Shown: positions 24,978-25,196 of the stretch, one piece after another
Numbering within the stretch: the first letter of the stretch is position 1
How the letters are laid out: the number at the start of each line of letters is the position of its first letter
Assembly: GCA_965657645.1 (NCBI GenBank)
Contig: CBFHOS010000026.1
Coordinates: forward strand, 1 to 25,196
Source: CBFHOS01 sp965657645
GTDB lineage: Bacteria > Pseudomonadota > Alphaproteobacteria > Puniceispirillales > Puniceispirillaceae
Reading direction: 5' to 3'
DNA length: 25,196 nucleotides
Notes under the pieces: model-generated
The model's input: only the letters and a program-made list of their open reading frames with translations
Database searches by the model: none
What the model was told of the DNA's origin: nothing
Translations under genes and position numbers: made by a program

Positions 24978-25196
24978 ATGAACCGTATCATCCCGCTATT
25001 TGCGATCGCCATCACCGCCACTATTGCCGCCGCACCTGTCCATGCGCTTACCTTTAAATCTGGCCAAGTATTAGGCGCAGACGGCAACATCTATGATGGC
25101 GCATCGCCAGAACAGGCCGAAAATATCGCCGCTAGCGCAGGACAAGAAAGCTTTTTTGGAACTCGCAAAACCGCTGGCGTTGTTGGCACCTCGCTC
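24978..25196 (+). CDS. Exported protein of unknown function, paralogous family member C (cut by the right edge)
   Basis: Third member of the paralogous family, on the opposite strand to A and B; only the first 73 codons are visible. Signal peptide at 1-23 (hydrophobic core IIPLFAIAITATIAAAP, likely cut after VHA). The mature start LTFKSGQVLGADGNIYDGAS is identical to member B in 18 of 20 positions. SPEQAENIAAS and FFGTRKTAGVVGTSL then follow the same order as in B. GAGG lies about 9 bases before this ATG; an in-frame ATG at 24963 would add MRISP. Nothing can be said of its C-terminal half. Confidence 0.72.
   Translation, partial: MNRIIPLFAIAITATIAAAPVHALTFKSGQVLGADGNIYDGASPEQAENIAASAGQESFFGTRKTAGVVGTSL

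Overview
The window looks like chromosomal DNA of a free-living, mid-GC alphaproteobacterium. Pointers are a circularly permuted two-piece tmRNA next to an alphaproteobacterial-type SspB, the hflK-hflC-degP / serB / miaA / ilvB-ilvN-ilvC block, the cysteine-poor 41-residue form of ribosomal protein L36, and mreB-mreC-mreD-mrdA. A marine lineage such as SAR116/Puniceispirillales is my guess from gene content and base composition; nothing here proves it. No insertion sequence, prophage, CRISPR array or tRNA was seen, and apart from the tmRNA locus no gene-free stretch reaches 300 bases.

Layout, left to right. (1) 1-3522, minus: cell-shape operon mreB-mreC-mreD-mrdA with 4-base stop/start overlaps; mrdA runs off the left edge. 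(2) 3580-7200, minus: ilvB-ilvN-ilvC for branched-chain amino acids, closed by a clear intrinsic terminator and with a GC-rich hairpin just before the ilvC ribosome site. (3) 7363-9327: miaA (minus) diverges from serB (plus), followed by a terminator. (4) 9366-12957, minus: hflK-hflC-degP, membrane and periplasmic protein quality control. (5) 13201-15687: mrp/apbC (Fe-S carrier, plus) facing the thyA-folA thymidylate pair (minus). (6) 15814-16718, plus: promoter, permuted tmRNA gene (acceptor piece first, then the coding piece with tag AANDNTAPVAIAA), then sspB, the adaptor for tagged proteins, starting about 20 bases after the tmRNA. (7) 16785-18398: class I (4Fe-4S) fumarase. (8) 18437-22483, minus: glycolate oxidase glcD-glcE-glcF. 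(9) 22563-22752, minus: rpmJ with its own promoter and terminator. (10) 22891-25196: three paralogous genes for exported proteins of unknown function, two on the minus strand and one diverging on the plus strand and cut by the right edge.

Most of the window is core metabolism and housekeeping. The two parts that deserve a second look are the ssrA-sspB locus, where the degradation tag and its delivery adaptor seem to sit on one transcript that must be cut apart, and the paralogous exported family at the right end, which I cannot assign to any known family and which may continue beyond the window.
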